Assembly: GCA_024138025.1 (NCBI GenBank)
Contig: JAMXBD010001404.1
Location: 310,001 to 374,000 of the forward strand
DNA: 64,000 nucleotides
Source of the DNA: Combretum micranthum
Lineage: Eukaryota; Streptophyta; Magnoliopsida; Myrtales; Combretaceae
Direction of reading: 5' to 3'
In this document: in pieces, positions 50,661-63,358 of the stretch
Layout of the letters: every line of letters begins with the position of its first letter
How positions within the stretch are numbered: the first letter of the stretch is position 1
The notes under the pieces: model-generated
The model's input: only the letters and a program-made list of their open reading frames with translations
Told to the model about the DNA's origin: nothing
The model's database searches: none
Translations under genes and position numbers: made by a program

Positions 50661-51985
50661 ACTTTTTAATAATTAGTTCTTATTTATTAGTTTTGTATGT
50701 ACGTGGTGACTTTTTTATGAAACAATGATCTATTTAGATTTTATTTTCATCTATATCTTATTTATATTTGATCTATTTGATTTGTTATGAGTAAAATACA
50801 TATTTTTTTATTTATATTTGTTTTATATCTTATCTATGATCATAATTTATGTTGAAAATCCTCCTTAGAATATATAATATATAATATATATATGGACATG
50901 ATAAAAGAGCATGAAAACTTCTTTTATCCAACAAATAATAAGATTGGAATTCATCATCTCTCTGATATTATTAATTATTGGATAAAAAACTTATTACTAC
51001 ATTAATATTTAATAACAAATCTAACAAATTACAAAAAAACCATGAAAAAAAATCATCTATGTTATTAAGCTAATGTTATGAGTTTTGGACCAATATCCTC
51101 CGCATAATTTAACTTTCATTTGAAATTATATTAAAAGTTATTAAAATTAACTAATGAAGATTACTTTTATTTATTTATTTTTTTTTGAGGGATGGAGTAT
51201 CATGAATTAGAATTTAGTTAACAGATGTTGTTTCTATATGTACAATCTATTCCTCTTTATAAATGATCACAAGAATAATAAGTGATTATAATAGAGTCGA
51301 AAAAAAAAAAAGTGATTATAATAGGATATAAATTTATAATTATGATTTGCTCAATATTTGTTTATTTCTTACCCGACAATATTTAATTGACTATCTTGTA
51401 TTATAAGCAATTTCCTTTATTTTTTTTATTTTCATTTAATAAATTTGGTCCACTAAATGCTTGTCCTCCATTATTAGTATGCACATGGTGACTTTTTAAT
51501 AATTAGTTCTTATTATTACTTTGGTATGCACATTGTGACTTTTCATGAAACTATTGTTTGGATATTCTATTTTCATCTATATCTTATACGTATCTGGTCT
51601 GTTTGAATTATTTATAAGTAAAATGTATTTTTTTTTATTTCTATTTGTTTTGGATATTCTTATTTTCATCTATATCTTATCTTTATCTGTATCTAATTGT
51701 TTGATTTGTTTATAAGTAAAATGTTTTTTTTCTTATTTATATCTATTTATTTATATATTATCTGTGATCATGATTTATGTTGAAAATCCTCCTTTGAATA
51801 TATATACACACACACATGATAAGAGATCATTTTATGAAAAAATAATAAGATTGGAATTTATCCCCTCTTTGATATTATTAATTATTGGATAAAAATTTAT
51901 TACTATGTTGATATTTAATAACAAATCTAGTGAATTACAAAACACCAACTAATGAAGATTTCTTTCTCTTTTTTTTTTTTTTTTT

Positions 51986-52041
51986 GGGTGTTGTTTGGTG
52001 GGGGGGGGGGTGGGGTTGGGTGGGGGGGTTGGGGGGGGGGT
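51986..52041 (+). repeat. G-rich tract
   Basis: G runs of 3 to 11 bases are separated by short T or TT spacers, immediately after a long T run. The plus strand could form G-quadruplexes. It lies in the third unit of the array, where the other units have a T-rich run and 'GAGGGATGGAGTATCATGAA' or similar. It is very unlike the surrounding AT-rich DNA. Confidence 0.9.
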
Positions 52042-52073
52042 GAATTGAATGGATGATATTAAAATCTTGCTAA

Positions 52074-52759
52074 TAGGTAGCTGACCCTATTTTTGAACCT
52101 AATCATAATGATCCTTTTTTAATATCTCGATCCTTAACTAGTCAATTATAAACAGTTAACCGTCTTAACGTTAACCGTTTTATTCGTTAATTTGTTCGAT
52201 TTAGTTTTTTAACCATTTAACGTAACGATTTCAACAAATCAAATTGAAATTTCAACAAACCTTATTTTTTAGCCTTTATCATAGAGTTTTTCTTTAAATT
52301 ATTATATATTACAAGAGGTAAAAAAAATCAAATTAAGAAAAGGGGAAAAACAAACCTTGGATGTATCATTATCAATAAAATCAAATCAAATCAATCAAAT
52401 CAATTACCACATTAACTCCATCAAACATAGGACAATAATATTTTAATCGAAATCAAGGAAAATTAACATAAGTAAATTATATGTATAGTAAATTATATGT
52501 ATGTGTAAATCATATGTATTTATAATATGTAAAAACAATTATATATATATGCAAATTATATAACAATATATTTATAAATATTAAAATGGTTAAGTGTTAA
52601 CCATCGATTTTTGTAGTTACATACCCAAATCGAACCGAAAACTGAAAAAAATAAAAACCTTAGTTCTAAACCGAAACTAATGGATTGGTTAACCATATTT
52701 TTTGGGTTAGTTTTATGATTTCAGTTCGATTTATCGTTTCATCGGTTTTTTGCACACCC
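52074..52759. mobile_element. hAT-like non-autonomous insertion
   Basis: It interrupts the third array unit between 'CTTGCTAA' (52066-52073) and 'CTTACTAA' (52760-52767), an 8-bp duplication with one mismatch. The uninterrupted target is visible in unit 1 as 'TTTTGCTAAAAGATGC'. The right end, reversed, reads GGGTGTGCAAAAAACCGATG, common in plant non-autonomous hAT elements; the left end (TAGGTAGCTGACCC) is only weakly similar. It holds no coding sequence. Confidence 0.55.
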
Positions 52760-53435
52760 CTTACTAAAAGATGTTGTTTCTATATGTACAATCTACTTCT
52801 CTTTATAAATGATCATAAGAATGATAGGTGACTATAATAGGATATAAATTTATGATTATGATTTTCTCAATAGTTGTTTATTACCCGACAATGTTTAATT
52901 CATTATCCTATATTATAAGCAATTTCCTCTATTTTTTAATTTTCATTTAATAAATTTGGTGCACTAAATGCTTGTCCTCCACTATTACGCAGTATTGGAT
53001 TATATAAGAATTTAATAACCAGTTCTTTTATTATTTTGGTATGCACATGGTGAATTTTTCATGAAACAAATATGGATTTGTTTGGATTTTTTTATTTTAC
53101 TTATATCTGACATGTATTTATATCTTATTTGTATCTAGTCTATTTGATCTATTTATAAATAAAAATATATTTTTTTAAATATATATTTTTTTGATAAATA
53201 ATTTATTTAAAAATGACAAAGATAAAATACAAAAATGACTTGAAAAGAACAAACCAAACAAACCCACATGTATAGTATCTTTCTTTGTCTAATTTCACAA
53301 ATACACTTATGATATGCTATCGTGCTTAAATATTTCTCCTTTTATTTTAACATGTTTATACTATCTATGCATATTTTTCCTATAATCATTTATTGTGCAT
53401 ATAGTTTAATTTAATAATTATTTCACATTATAAAT

Positions 53436-53600
53436 TTTATTATATTGTTATATTTTTTTTTTCGTGTGTATCACATATGCATGATTACTAGTATAGATTT
53501 AACTCAATTGGCTCATTGAAACTTTATTATATTGTTATATTTAATTTTTTTCATATGTATCACGTATGCATGATTACTAGTATAGATTTAAATCATTCAC
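53436..53600 (+). repeat. Tandem duplication, period 87 bp
   Basis: 'TTTATTATATTGTTATATTT' occurs at 53436 and 53523, and 'ATGCATGATTACTAGTATAG' follows in both units. Confidence 0.8.
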
Positions 53601-55399
53601 GTCATTAACCTTTAGGTCAATAATAAGGTGTTGAAGATTTGATACAATCAAAATTTATATATCATTCATAAGAAACTTATATGGTTTAATTGATTATCTA
53701 ACCATTAAAATAAATACATCAAATGATATATTAAGTATTTTAGTAGTGCAATAATTAGGTGTGAGTATGAGCAATAAAAAACTGATGAAACTCATCCTAT
53801 TAAAAAATACGATAAGGCGATAAAAATTTCCATCATCCATATTAGGTTATGTACTCTTTATAAGTTTTTATTATAGCCATCATTAAGAAGATGAGTGGAG
53901 TAAGGAAATATGTAGGAAATAATATTGTCTTTTTATTAAGCTTACAAAGAAAAGAAAAACACAACTAAAATATCCTTTTTTACATTGAAGTACCGCAATA
54001 AATATATATATATATATATGTATATATGAGATGCATAGCAAATAAGAAATTAAGTTCCTCCCCTCTATATGATTAAGCAATTATCCGTCTTTTTCTCTTG
54101 TTTAAACTTAACCTAAGCCCCTTAGTCTCTCTTTTTTTTTCTCTTGATAAAACCAAACCTAAGCCTCATACTCTCTCACATTCTTCCTTGGTATGTCCTA
54201 ACCTTAAATCCCTCCTGCCTTCGCTCATTATATCTTATTACCCTATCTAGGATTGCCTACAATCAATTTAATTTGAATTTACACTCCATTTTTTGCTATT
54301 AAGAAAAATCAAAGAGATTAACTTGTAGTCATCTTATGTAATCACAATGAAAAGAGAGTTTCTAAAATAAAATGCTAAGGAAAAATATTAATCATATTGG
54401 AATGGTTAGATTTCAAAATATCCATGTGAATTCTAAAAGTTTATCAATAGATTTTCAATAGAATTCATTCATGCTCAAGGGTGGTATTTTTGATGAAATC
54501 TTCTTTTCTAAGTGTATGTAAAGGGCGAGAGTAGACAAATATAATCCTTGTTTAAAGTCCATAATGTTAAATTTCCCTAATTCATCTTAACTTTATGGGC
54601 TTGACTTCTTAAATCCCACCATTTAGCCCATGTAGTAGACAAAGTCATTACTCTGCTTAAAACCCACAGTTCATTTAGCACTCTACTTTTTTCCTCTAAC
54701 CAAAGTCCTTTTAAGCTTTGACTAAATTGAAGAGCTTAGGTAGTGAATTTATCTATCAATTTACTAAAGAATAACCTTGCACATTTGCACTACAAGTAGT
54801 TGCATTGCTACAAGATGCATAAAGTAGCCAAAGCTTTTGTTTGCTAATGAGTCACGATAAAAGAGCTTAGTGATAGCATTGTAAAATAATTCTTTCTTCT
54901 CATTTCTCTCTTCTTCTCCCTTTCCCTTTTCTTTTAAGTGTACAAGCATGCAACTCCATTCATTTTGCATATGTTGTCTTGGTGGAACTACTCATGACAA
55001 GCATATATGGAATGACTAGCTATATATATGTGGAATTGAGTCATGAAGATAGCAACAATAATAGTAGCGAAGAAACAGAGACGTGAGTAAGAAGAAAATG
55101 GTCTGATATTCTAATTAAAGTAGTTACAAGGATATATATATTGTTACTACTCTCAACAAGTTATATACGTACATGATCAAGATGAAAATACATATCTAAT
55201 GTGTAGTGTTATTTACATATACAGCAACAACACCCCTCCCTCTTCCTCAAGTTAAACAATTGACAATACATAATTTGGAACTAAAGGATTGTAAACGAGA
55301 CTCGTGTATAGCTTTATTCATGACCTCAGCTAGCTAGAGATTAGTAGAGACATGAGAAGTTGTAAAAACCCTCTTTCAATATGTTCTTTGATAAAAAAA
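53601..55399. other. AT-rich stretch, nothing recognised
   Basis: A segment near 54100-54170 contains two versions of 'AACCTAAGCCYC..CTCTC', a local duplication. Open frames at 53883-54080 and 54764-54970 are unsupported. The right end may hold the lost 3' part of the copia relic. Confidence 0.4.
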
Positions 55400-56005
55400 A
55401 AATGACGACTTCAATATGTTTAGTATGCCCATGAAGATCAGAATTCTCTGCAATGAGTTGACTTGATCTACTGTTAACAACAAGTAAAGAAACACCAATT
55501 TCGAAATCTTGAAGGAAATACGATAACCATAAAAAGTTTCTTTATAGCGAATGCTATACTCTAATATTTGACTTCCATGGAAGATGTGAAATCATGGCTT
55601 GTTTTTTGGTTTTCTAAGAGATTAAAGAAAAGACAAGAAATATACAATAGCTAGATAGAGATTTACTGTAAAAAATATTTGCTACCTAATTCGCATTCGT
55701 ATAGCCAAACAAAGATAAAGAAGAATCTGAAGCATAAAACAATCCTCCAATGAAAGTGCCCTCGAGATAGTTCAAAACATAATAGAATGAAGATGAGACA
55801 CAAATTGACTTAGCTATTGTACAGTGGAGGAAATATCCACTTGTATTGAAGTAAAGTAAAATAATATGCCCACTGGATGCCTATAATAAGATTGATCATA
55901 TAAAGGATCACCTGAAACATGATCAAGATACAAATAGGGCATAAAGGGCAACTTAGACTTGTAGGAGTCACAATTCTTTAAATGGAGTTTAAGTATTTTA
56001 GACAT
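55400..56005 (-). pseudogene. Ty1/copia pol relic (RT end and RNase H)
   Basis: The minus strand encodes 'DPLYDQSYYRHPVGILFYFT' followed by 'QVDISSTVQ', the copia RT end (usual form Y-R-x-L-V-G-x-L-I-Y-L-T-x-T-R-P-D-I). It continues with 'LNYLEGTFIGGLFYAS', 'WKTKKQAMIS', 'LLWLSYFLQDFEIG'-like sequence, and 'AENSDLHGHTKHIEVV' (usual form TKHIEVD). Several frameshifts and stops separate these pieces. Integrase, gag and LTRs were not found. This is an old, inactive fragment. Confidence 0.8.
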
Positions 56006-57839
56006 TAACTATGTGTTTGAATTAGCTTAACCACTGATTTGTATGCAAACCATAAGATGATGGCCTTGCTGTTAAGTGCATTCACAAAATTGAAGAATTC
56101 GCATTTTATAGATGATTCAAGGGCATTGCGCAACATTGCCATAAACTATTCATTTACATAATAAGAAAGCATCATTATAATTGTGTACATCACTTTAGGC
56201 TCATTTGACTAGATAGATGGGGGATCCAATTATAGTAGTCATGTGTATACAACATGTATCTTGTGTGGCCTTAAAGTAGTAATGACACATAGAGATGAGT
56301 TGTGAAGAAAAGGTGACAAGAAAAAGTAGGCATTTTCAATGAGTTTGAATGTACAGTGATAGGTAGAAGAGTTGAATAACATCAACCTCACAACACTTAA
56401 GGTGAGGTAGTCTATTTTTCTTTCCAAGCTTTGTTTGATCTTTTGGGATTACAATTTAACAACATGATGGTATTTTTTGAATATCTCAATTTTGTCAAAT
56501 CAAAAAAAAGGTTTAAAGTATATATAAAGTTCAATCTTGATGACATCTACCAATTGTGTACGACTAAGATATATCTTCCTATTGATGAATCTTTCCTTCC
56601 TTGCATCCAGTTACATAGTCTAAAAAGTTAAGAGTGGGTCATTACTAAGCTTAAAGCTCACAATCATTTTAGCTCTCTACATTAGGAAAAGAGGGAAAAA
56701 ATACAAGTAAAAAAATTATAGGTAGGAAATTATAATTATGTTTACTAGTTTTCCTTCTTCTGTCTCCAAATTAAAAGGAAACAATAACAATATACATAAG
56801 ATGATATATCATATATCAATCATTATCCATTACCCCTTCTATAAAATTAAATATCTTTAGCCCAATTTCCTCTTCCTTCCGATTTCTACCCTTTTCCTCC
56901 TTTAAAACACTATATTAAAGCTTTGACAAGATTTTTTTTAAATTATTATAATAGAAGAGGGATATTCAAACCTGATATCTTTACTTAAAAGATAAGAAAA
57001 AAATGTTATTTAACTATAAGACTAATAGAGCTTTTAATAAGATCTGTGGTAACAAGATTCTTCCCATGGAATCGCGTGCACTATATGTGATGCCTCATAA
57101 TTTTACCCTAGCTAGAATATAAGATTTAATAGTTTATTGGCAACTCGAGTAGTGATCAAACCTCGAATGTACTCAAAAACCTAATTTTAGAACCAAAAAG
57201 CCTAATTGTTATATTCAAACTTAGAATAAATAAAGTCAAAATTTTAGGAGTTCAATTAAAAATTATGTGTATACGATTTGATCCGGACATTCAAATTAGT
57301 AAGCACATCAGTTTCCACTTAAAAAATTATAGGATGTATGTCCTAATAAGATACTATACTACATATAAATCAAACTCGTATAGGAAATATGTTTTCTAAA
57401 TCGCCTCATTTACATATGTGTGTGTGTGTGTGTGTGTGTGAAAGGTCTGTACATGCCGCTTCCTTTCATTTTCCTTTTCCTTTCCATTTTCCTTTCTCTT
57501 TATTATTTCTCTGTAACCTCCAAAGCTTGCAGAGAATGTCGACAAAATTAACAAAGTTTCAAAACTTCCAAAATTCATAACTCACAAAATATATCTCCAT
57601 TTCTGAATCTATAAGTTGCATTATGATTGTAGCAATGCAATACAACCCCGTGGCGACATGACGAAGATGTCAATGAAGCCATAAACTATAATGATATCGT
57701 AAGATTTTCGAATTTCAATATTAATCCTTGATTCTAACTTATATATTTGAGTTTATCGAGCCTAAAAGAACCCTTTTATATATGTTCTAGGTAAGAATGG
57801 TGAATGAACAAATCCATTCGAGGAGTATATCAACTAAAT
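56006..57839. other. AT-rich stretch with a (TG)n microsatellite
   Basis: No gene is recognised. A TG run lies at 57417-57440, followed by a pyrimidine-rich segment and a short open frame starting 'MSTKLTKFQNF', which has no known match. Confidence 0.45.
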
Positions 57840-59929
57840 TCATAATAGAACTAAGGTGAGTGGGATTTCTAAGGATTTACTGCTTGATTATGTGTTGTAT
57901 TACTGTTGTGTATTACTATTCTATGTTAAGTTGGTGATAATTTTAAAGTTAAAAAAATTATAAAAGTGTTACAAGACTTAGAGATACATATTGGAACGTC
58001 AATAGTGAGTTTGAAGTGAAAGTAATCACACGACCATCCTATACAACTATACACAATGGCTGTGTATTATTTATTGACTAATTGAGGCATTCTAGATAAA
58101 AATGTGACTTACATGAGCCTTGTACACGACCCATATACGAAAGTCATGTATGTGTATTTTTTTATCAACATGTATTTTTGATGTAAATGAGGTTCTACAC
58201 GACCCCCGTGCATAGCCTGTGTATATTGGTCATGTATGTGCAAAAATAGATGAAATAAGGGAAATATGGATGTCAAACCTAGGCTACACCACCCCAGCAT
58301 GACCCATGCATAAATGGCTGTGTGAGCCTTCGAAATATGTTTCTAGTATCTCCAAGCCATGTAAGGCATGTAAGCCCTCTCCATTATTAAATAGGCATCT
58401 ACACAAGTTGTGTAGCCTGTTTTTGTACGTTATAAATTTTCCCATTCTTGAGGAATTCTCACTACCACTTTAGTAATTTACTTAACTCATTCCATTAACT
58501 TAACCTAGTACTTTAAGATGTGAAATTAAATTTTAATACTAAAAATATATTTAAGTTCATGAATATATGTGAATGACCTAACAAGTAATATTGTATTGAT
58601 GTTGATGAATGAACTGTTGGAATTGGCTTGTGAGTGGGAGTGTTGCTTTTACCATTAAGGATTCAAATGCATGTCCGAATAAGCTATATGTGTCATTTGA
58701 ATGTATGTGAGTCAATGGGACCACATAAGTAAGAAATGATAAGTATTAAGTAAGAGATAAATCGATTGATTATCAATAATAACTATATTCATTTAAGCTC
58801 ACGAAGCACAAGTGAAAGGTCTAATAAGTAAGAATACATTGATAATCGGAAATGAACTGTTTGTATATGTTCTTGTGAGAGATTTCCATTCTCCCTATCA
58901 TCTTGTTTGTCTGGAGTGAAATGCATATTGATTGGTTATCCTGAAATTAGTAATGGCTATTAAACTATAATCAAAACCATATATGCATTGCATAACATTG
59001 CCTTCTTACTAATTGTCATCGTCCGACGATGGAATGATAGGAAAATTTAAGTTATGAATATATCTACTTCATTTAAGTTGAACTACCTCTAAATTGAGTA
59101 CTTAAAGCCTTTGTGAGGAAAAAAAAAAACTAAGTTAAGTTAAAATCTGGTTTCATAGAACAAACGAAATGATACAGGGCAGTTGTGATCTATGAAACCA
59201 TGTCAAACCATCATCTCGAGTCTAATCGTAAGCTACCCCAGCTTGATCACTTAAAGCCGTCGTGGGACTTGTGATAAGTGAATTTAAGTTTGGATGACCT
59301 GGATGCCGACGGAACTAAGCATCCCTCAAACCCTAGGTCAATGAGGGATTAAATCCTAGACTTTAAGTAGTTACCGAAAGATAGCATGTGATGTTTGCAT
59401 CGCATATAAGTGTTCATGCATAGCATATGGCTGATAACTTGCTTGTGCTTGAGGCATCAATGAGAAAATTGCACTCCCATCTCACTAAGTCATGGTTTTA
59501 CTTACTCTAAATAGATTGTTTTGCAGTAACTCCATAAGAGTAGGACTTTATAAGATTGGTGTGAATGAGAGTCTTCTTATACCAAGATAGTTATCATAAG
59601 TACTTGAAAAGTTATGTCAGAAATGTAGATACAAATTCTAAATCACGAATAAGATTTCCTTCGTTATTCAGGTTGATATAAATATAAGCAATCTATGACT
59701 GTTTGGTAGAAGATATCAACTTTCTATGATCTTATCAATCAATGGAATGTTGAAATTTTATACTTATTTTTGTGTATCAATATATTCGTATATCATAAAC
59801 AACTTTAGTAATTAAATATTAAATAGAGTCTTGTGAACTCTGACCATAAGATGGCTATCATGTAACGGGTGCACATGTGACATGTCAGCTTCTAAAAAAT
59901 CTCACCAGGCATTATTTGGGATCGTGACA
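57840..59929. mobile_element. Probable LTR-retrotransposon remnant
   Basis: The right end GGGATCGTGACA is typical of a gypsy LTR border. About 58090-58440 carries repeated 'CGACCCRTGCATA'- and 'GCCTGTGTA'-like motifs, similar in style to the CpG/TpG-rich centre of the LTR at 8022-14032. The left end and target duplication were not found, so the limits are approximate and the family is not assigned. Confidence 0.35.
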
Positions 59930-61764
59930 CTATATTGTTGGAGCATTCCCATTTCAAGGTTCTTAACATGGATTTTATGCAAAGACCATACTCTTTAAGG
60001 TTTTATGGGATAGTAGAAGTCCTTCAAACTTCATTTGGTTCTCGACAAACATCCATGCTCCACTTCTTTTTTTCTTTATTTTATTTTTCCTCGATCAAAA
60101 CTGTGGCTTCCTCCTGTCACTTGGTTCTTTTTATTATTATTTTTAATTCATTCTTTAACTTTTGAAGTCTGTGGAGTGTTCATTTTTCAATTTTCCATTT
60201 TGCCGCTGCATTTGCAGAATGGGTCAATGTCTATTTTTTTTAATTTCATTTCTACAATTATTTATGGTTTGAAATAATAATAAAAATTAAATATTAATTA
60301 ATAATGTATTTAATGATATTTTCTATTTTTATTTAATTTATTATTACATAATTTTATAGATTATTATTTACATTAATATTATTAGGGAGAAAAAAAAAAG
60401 CATCATGTGAAAAGTATAAATGGGTCAATAAAATCTTAAAAGTTATAAAAAATCTTGTGTGAAATACTTAAAGCATCTACAACTTGTAGAACCTATAAAA
60501 GGATCTTAAAATGCCACGTCAAAATTTTAAGGATCTTATTTTTTAAAAAATCTCATCATTTTATCTTTAAAGTCCTCCATACAAAATTATTCATAATTTT
60601 TATAATTTTATAGTCTCACGTAATAATAAAAATAATACACAATATTCTTAAAAGAAAAATACTTTATCAGTTAGAGAAACAGTCATTATAAAGGATCTGG
60701 ACCTTGGTGAAGGACTGTATTTCATCAGTGAAGAATCGCAGCATTGGTTCTTGTGTCTAGGTATGAATACTAAAATATGAGTGTTAATGATATTCTTATA
60801 GATAAAATGGTGAAGTTGTTAAAAAAAAAAATTATTCAGTATATGATGTGACCCCATACCATATCAGTGTAAAAGTCAATGGATTGTGGATGATCTTATA
60901 TTACTGCCGTATGCGTGCTGCCGAAATTTAATGATAGCGGGGTCCACCACCCGCTCGATTTATTAATATTTTCTACCCGTCAACAGGCTTCACCGGAGCA
61001 GGCATTATTAATAATTGAATAATAAATATGATACTAATTGGTCAATTCAATTGACGACACTTCGTCTGCAAATCTTAATAAATTGGTTGTTTATATATTC
61101 GTTCTTTTTAAAAACATGAGAAAAAAATATCTAAAATTTCCTCAATATTTTTCATTAATTATTGAGTAATGTTGGAAGAAGTGGATGGTAAATTATCAAA
61201 CTAAAAATAATAAAAGAATAATTCCAAGGATCCATAATTACAAGCAGATAAAAGACAAAAAATTGATGATTGAAAAGACCTGAGAATTGGAATCTAAAAA
61301 GTAAAACGATATTGCAAGTTGTAAGCGAAAACACTTGGCTTATATGTGAAATTTATGTATTTTTTTTTTCTGTTATCATGGCTAACGGCTGAATGATAAG
61401 GTAACTTAATAATGCATAGATTATGGTAGAATCTATCAATATTTAAAATAAGTTTATTTAATATATTAATAATTTTAGTAGTTAAAAAAATAATATTTAA
61501 TGAAATAATCAAATGAGATATCAATAGTTTTATAAAATTCATTTAGTTTTTATTTTCTCTTATTAGTCTATTATAAATATTTTATTTGACTCATTTTATG
61601 AGATCTTAATTCCTTTTTTTAACAACTTGAGACATTGATGCATGAACTTTATAATTGGCTCGTTGAAATTGAATAAGTCTAGAAAATAATGGCAATTCCA
61701 TTGTTTTATGAAGAGGAGTATTTTTGAAAAAAAAAATACTTTTAATGAGGAATAGCAATTCCTC
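59930..61764. other. Intergenic stretch with one candidate exon
   Basis: The stretch is mostly AT-rich. About 60650-60757 on the plus strand has an open segment with ordinary codon composition ('LSVRETVIIKDLDLGEG', then 'LYFISEESQHWFLCL') ending at CTAG/GTATGA, a possible splice donor. I do not recognise the peptide. A GC-richer patch lies at 60900-61010. Nothing else was identified. Confidence 0.3.
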
Positions 61765-62455
61765 TATGTTGCGTTTGGTTGATAGGAATAAAATTGGTAT
61801 TTCGCTTTTATTACATTAGAATAGCTATTTCTTCACTGGGTTTGTAATAAATTTTATCATAAGGAACAACTATTCCATGTAACGTGGAATAGATAAAGAT
61901 TCCAATTTCTTCTTTTCGCAAAAAGAATTCTATTCCTTATGAAAGGTATTTTTTTTCTAGAAATACCACTAATTAATAGACACAAGAATTACTATTTTCT
62001 TTCCTTATTCGACGTAAAGTTGATATTATGGTGTTCACTTCAAAGGAGAATGATAATTCATGTCCTCAACCTATGAATTATTATTCAATGGTATTTTTTT
62101 TAACTTTCTCATAAATACCACTATCTTGAAAATAACATCTATACCATTATTCTTTTTCTATAATAAATACATGGGCCATTATAGATATTTTACTTTTTAT
62201 TCTAATAATTACTTGTTTTACTTTTGACACCAAGTGAACATTGTAATAGCAATTACAACCTTATTACATTCTCTTTGAATTAAAATTTTCCATTCCTCTT
62301 ATTCTATTCATCAAAGTGAATGAGCCATTATAGTCTTATTCCATTCAATGAACCAATTGTGTCGTTAGTGCAAAAAAGGAACATAAATTTCTTATCTATT
62401 CCATGTTGCATATAATACATTTTCCTTATGATAGAAATTCTTACAAACTAAATAT
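61765..62455. repeat. Long imperfect inverted-repeat cluster
   Basis: The left arm (about 61838-61897, 'TTTATCATAAGGAACAACTA' then 'AACGTGGAATAGATAAAG') is answered by the right arm (about 62390-62455), whose reverse complement reads 'TCTATCATAAGGAAAATGTA' then 'GCAACATGGAATAGATAAG'. 'GCGTTTGGTTGATAGGAATA' at 61770 resembles a common MITE terminus. It is probably a foldback or hAT-type non-autonomous element with further internal rearrangement. Confidence 0.5.
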
Positions 62456-62990
62456 GTAAATAGTTATTTTGTGATAATAGAAGCAGGAGACAAATAGCAT
62501 TATAGTTAACCAAAGGCATTGTATATGAATTTATCCCAAATATTAATTTTTTTATATAAATATTAATATCCTAAATGAACTTATACTTAAAGGCTAATGA
62601 ATACTTATTAGGTGAGTTGGAAAAAAAATAAATAGAATTTATGGTTGTGTTCTATATGCGTATTGATATAAAATCCTAAACTCTAAAGCAAAAACTTTAT
62701 CTATAATATATTGAAACCACCTACTAATCTCAAGCTATGTAGCCTATATGATTCGTGCTACCCTTTAAAATTTACTATTAAATATATGAGCTACACTTGT
62801 AATAATCTGAAGACACTAATGTTTCCATCATCCTATTCATATATAACTTACCACATATAATATCTAGTTGACTTAAATCTAATTCATTCAAAATAAGGTT
62901 TATATCATACAACACCTCATCGGATTAGAAAAAAGACGAGAAAGGTATAAAATAAAGGCATATAAATGAGGGGGTAGGGTAGTAGAAGAA

Positions 62991-63358
62991 AGGGTAATGA
63001 TAAAAATGGCATCTAAACTTTCACAAAAAGAATAATTATGTGCTTGAAATTTGGTTTTGAATAATTTAGTATCTGAATAAAATTTTCGTTAATTTTTTTC
63101 TTACTTGAAGTTTAGTTTCGATAATTTTGGTACCCGAACAAACTTTTAGTTAGTCTTTTTCATGCCCCATTTTACTTGTTTTAGGTATGAAAAAAGTTAA
63201 TAAAAATTTTATTTAGATATTAAAATCGTCAAAACTAAACTTTAGGTATAAAAAAAGTTTACGAAAACTTTGTTCAGATACTAAATTGTTCAAAACCAAA
63301 AGTCATATACTTAATTATTCTTTTTGAAATTTCAGGTATCATTTTCATCATTAACCCT
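62991..63358. mobile_element. Foldback MITE, copy 2
   Basis: Nearly the whole element is an inverted repeat. The left arm starts AGGGTAATGATAAAAATGGC and the right arm, reversed, starts AGGGTTAATGATGAAAATGA. Both arms continue with 'CAAAAAGAATAATTA' and 'GGTTTTGAACAATTTAGTAT'-like blocks. It is related to 49549-49895. The termini are like Mutator-type MITEs. The target duplication is unclear. Confidence 0.7.

Larger units (their letters stand above)
50065..53190 (+). repeat. Large tandem array, three units of about 0.8-0.9 kb or more
   Basis: The marker 'TGATCATAATTTAYGTTGAAAA' starts units at 50065 and 50837, and a slight variant starts one at 51765. Each unit then carries 'TGATATTATTAATTATTRG', 'GAGTTTTGGACCAATATCCTCC' (units 1 and 2), 'TTTCTATATGTAYAATCTA', 'GTGACTATAATAGGATATAA' and 'TGCTTGTCCTC' in the same order. 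Periods are 772 and 928. The third unit is longer because of a G-rich expansion and a 0.7-kb insertion. No coding sequence is present. Confidence 0.85.

Noticed and set aside
57389..57580. Open frames across the (TG)n run, one ending MSTKLTKFQNFQNS
   Set aside because: They are driven by simple repeats; the short ATG peptide has no known match and no following exon could be found.
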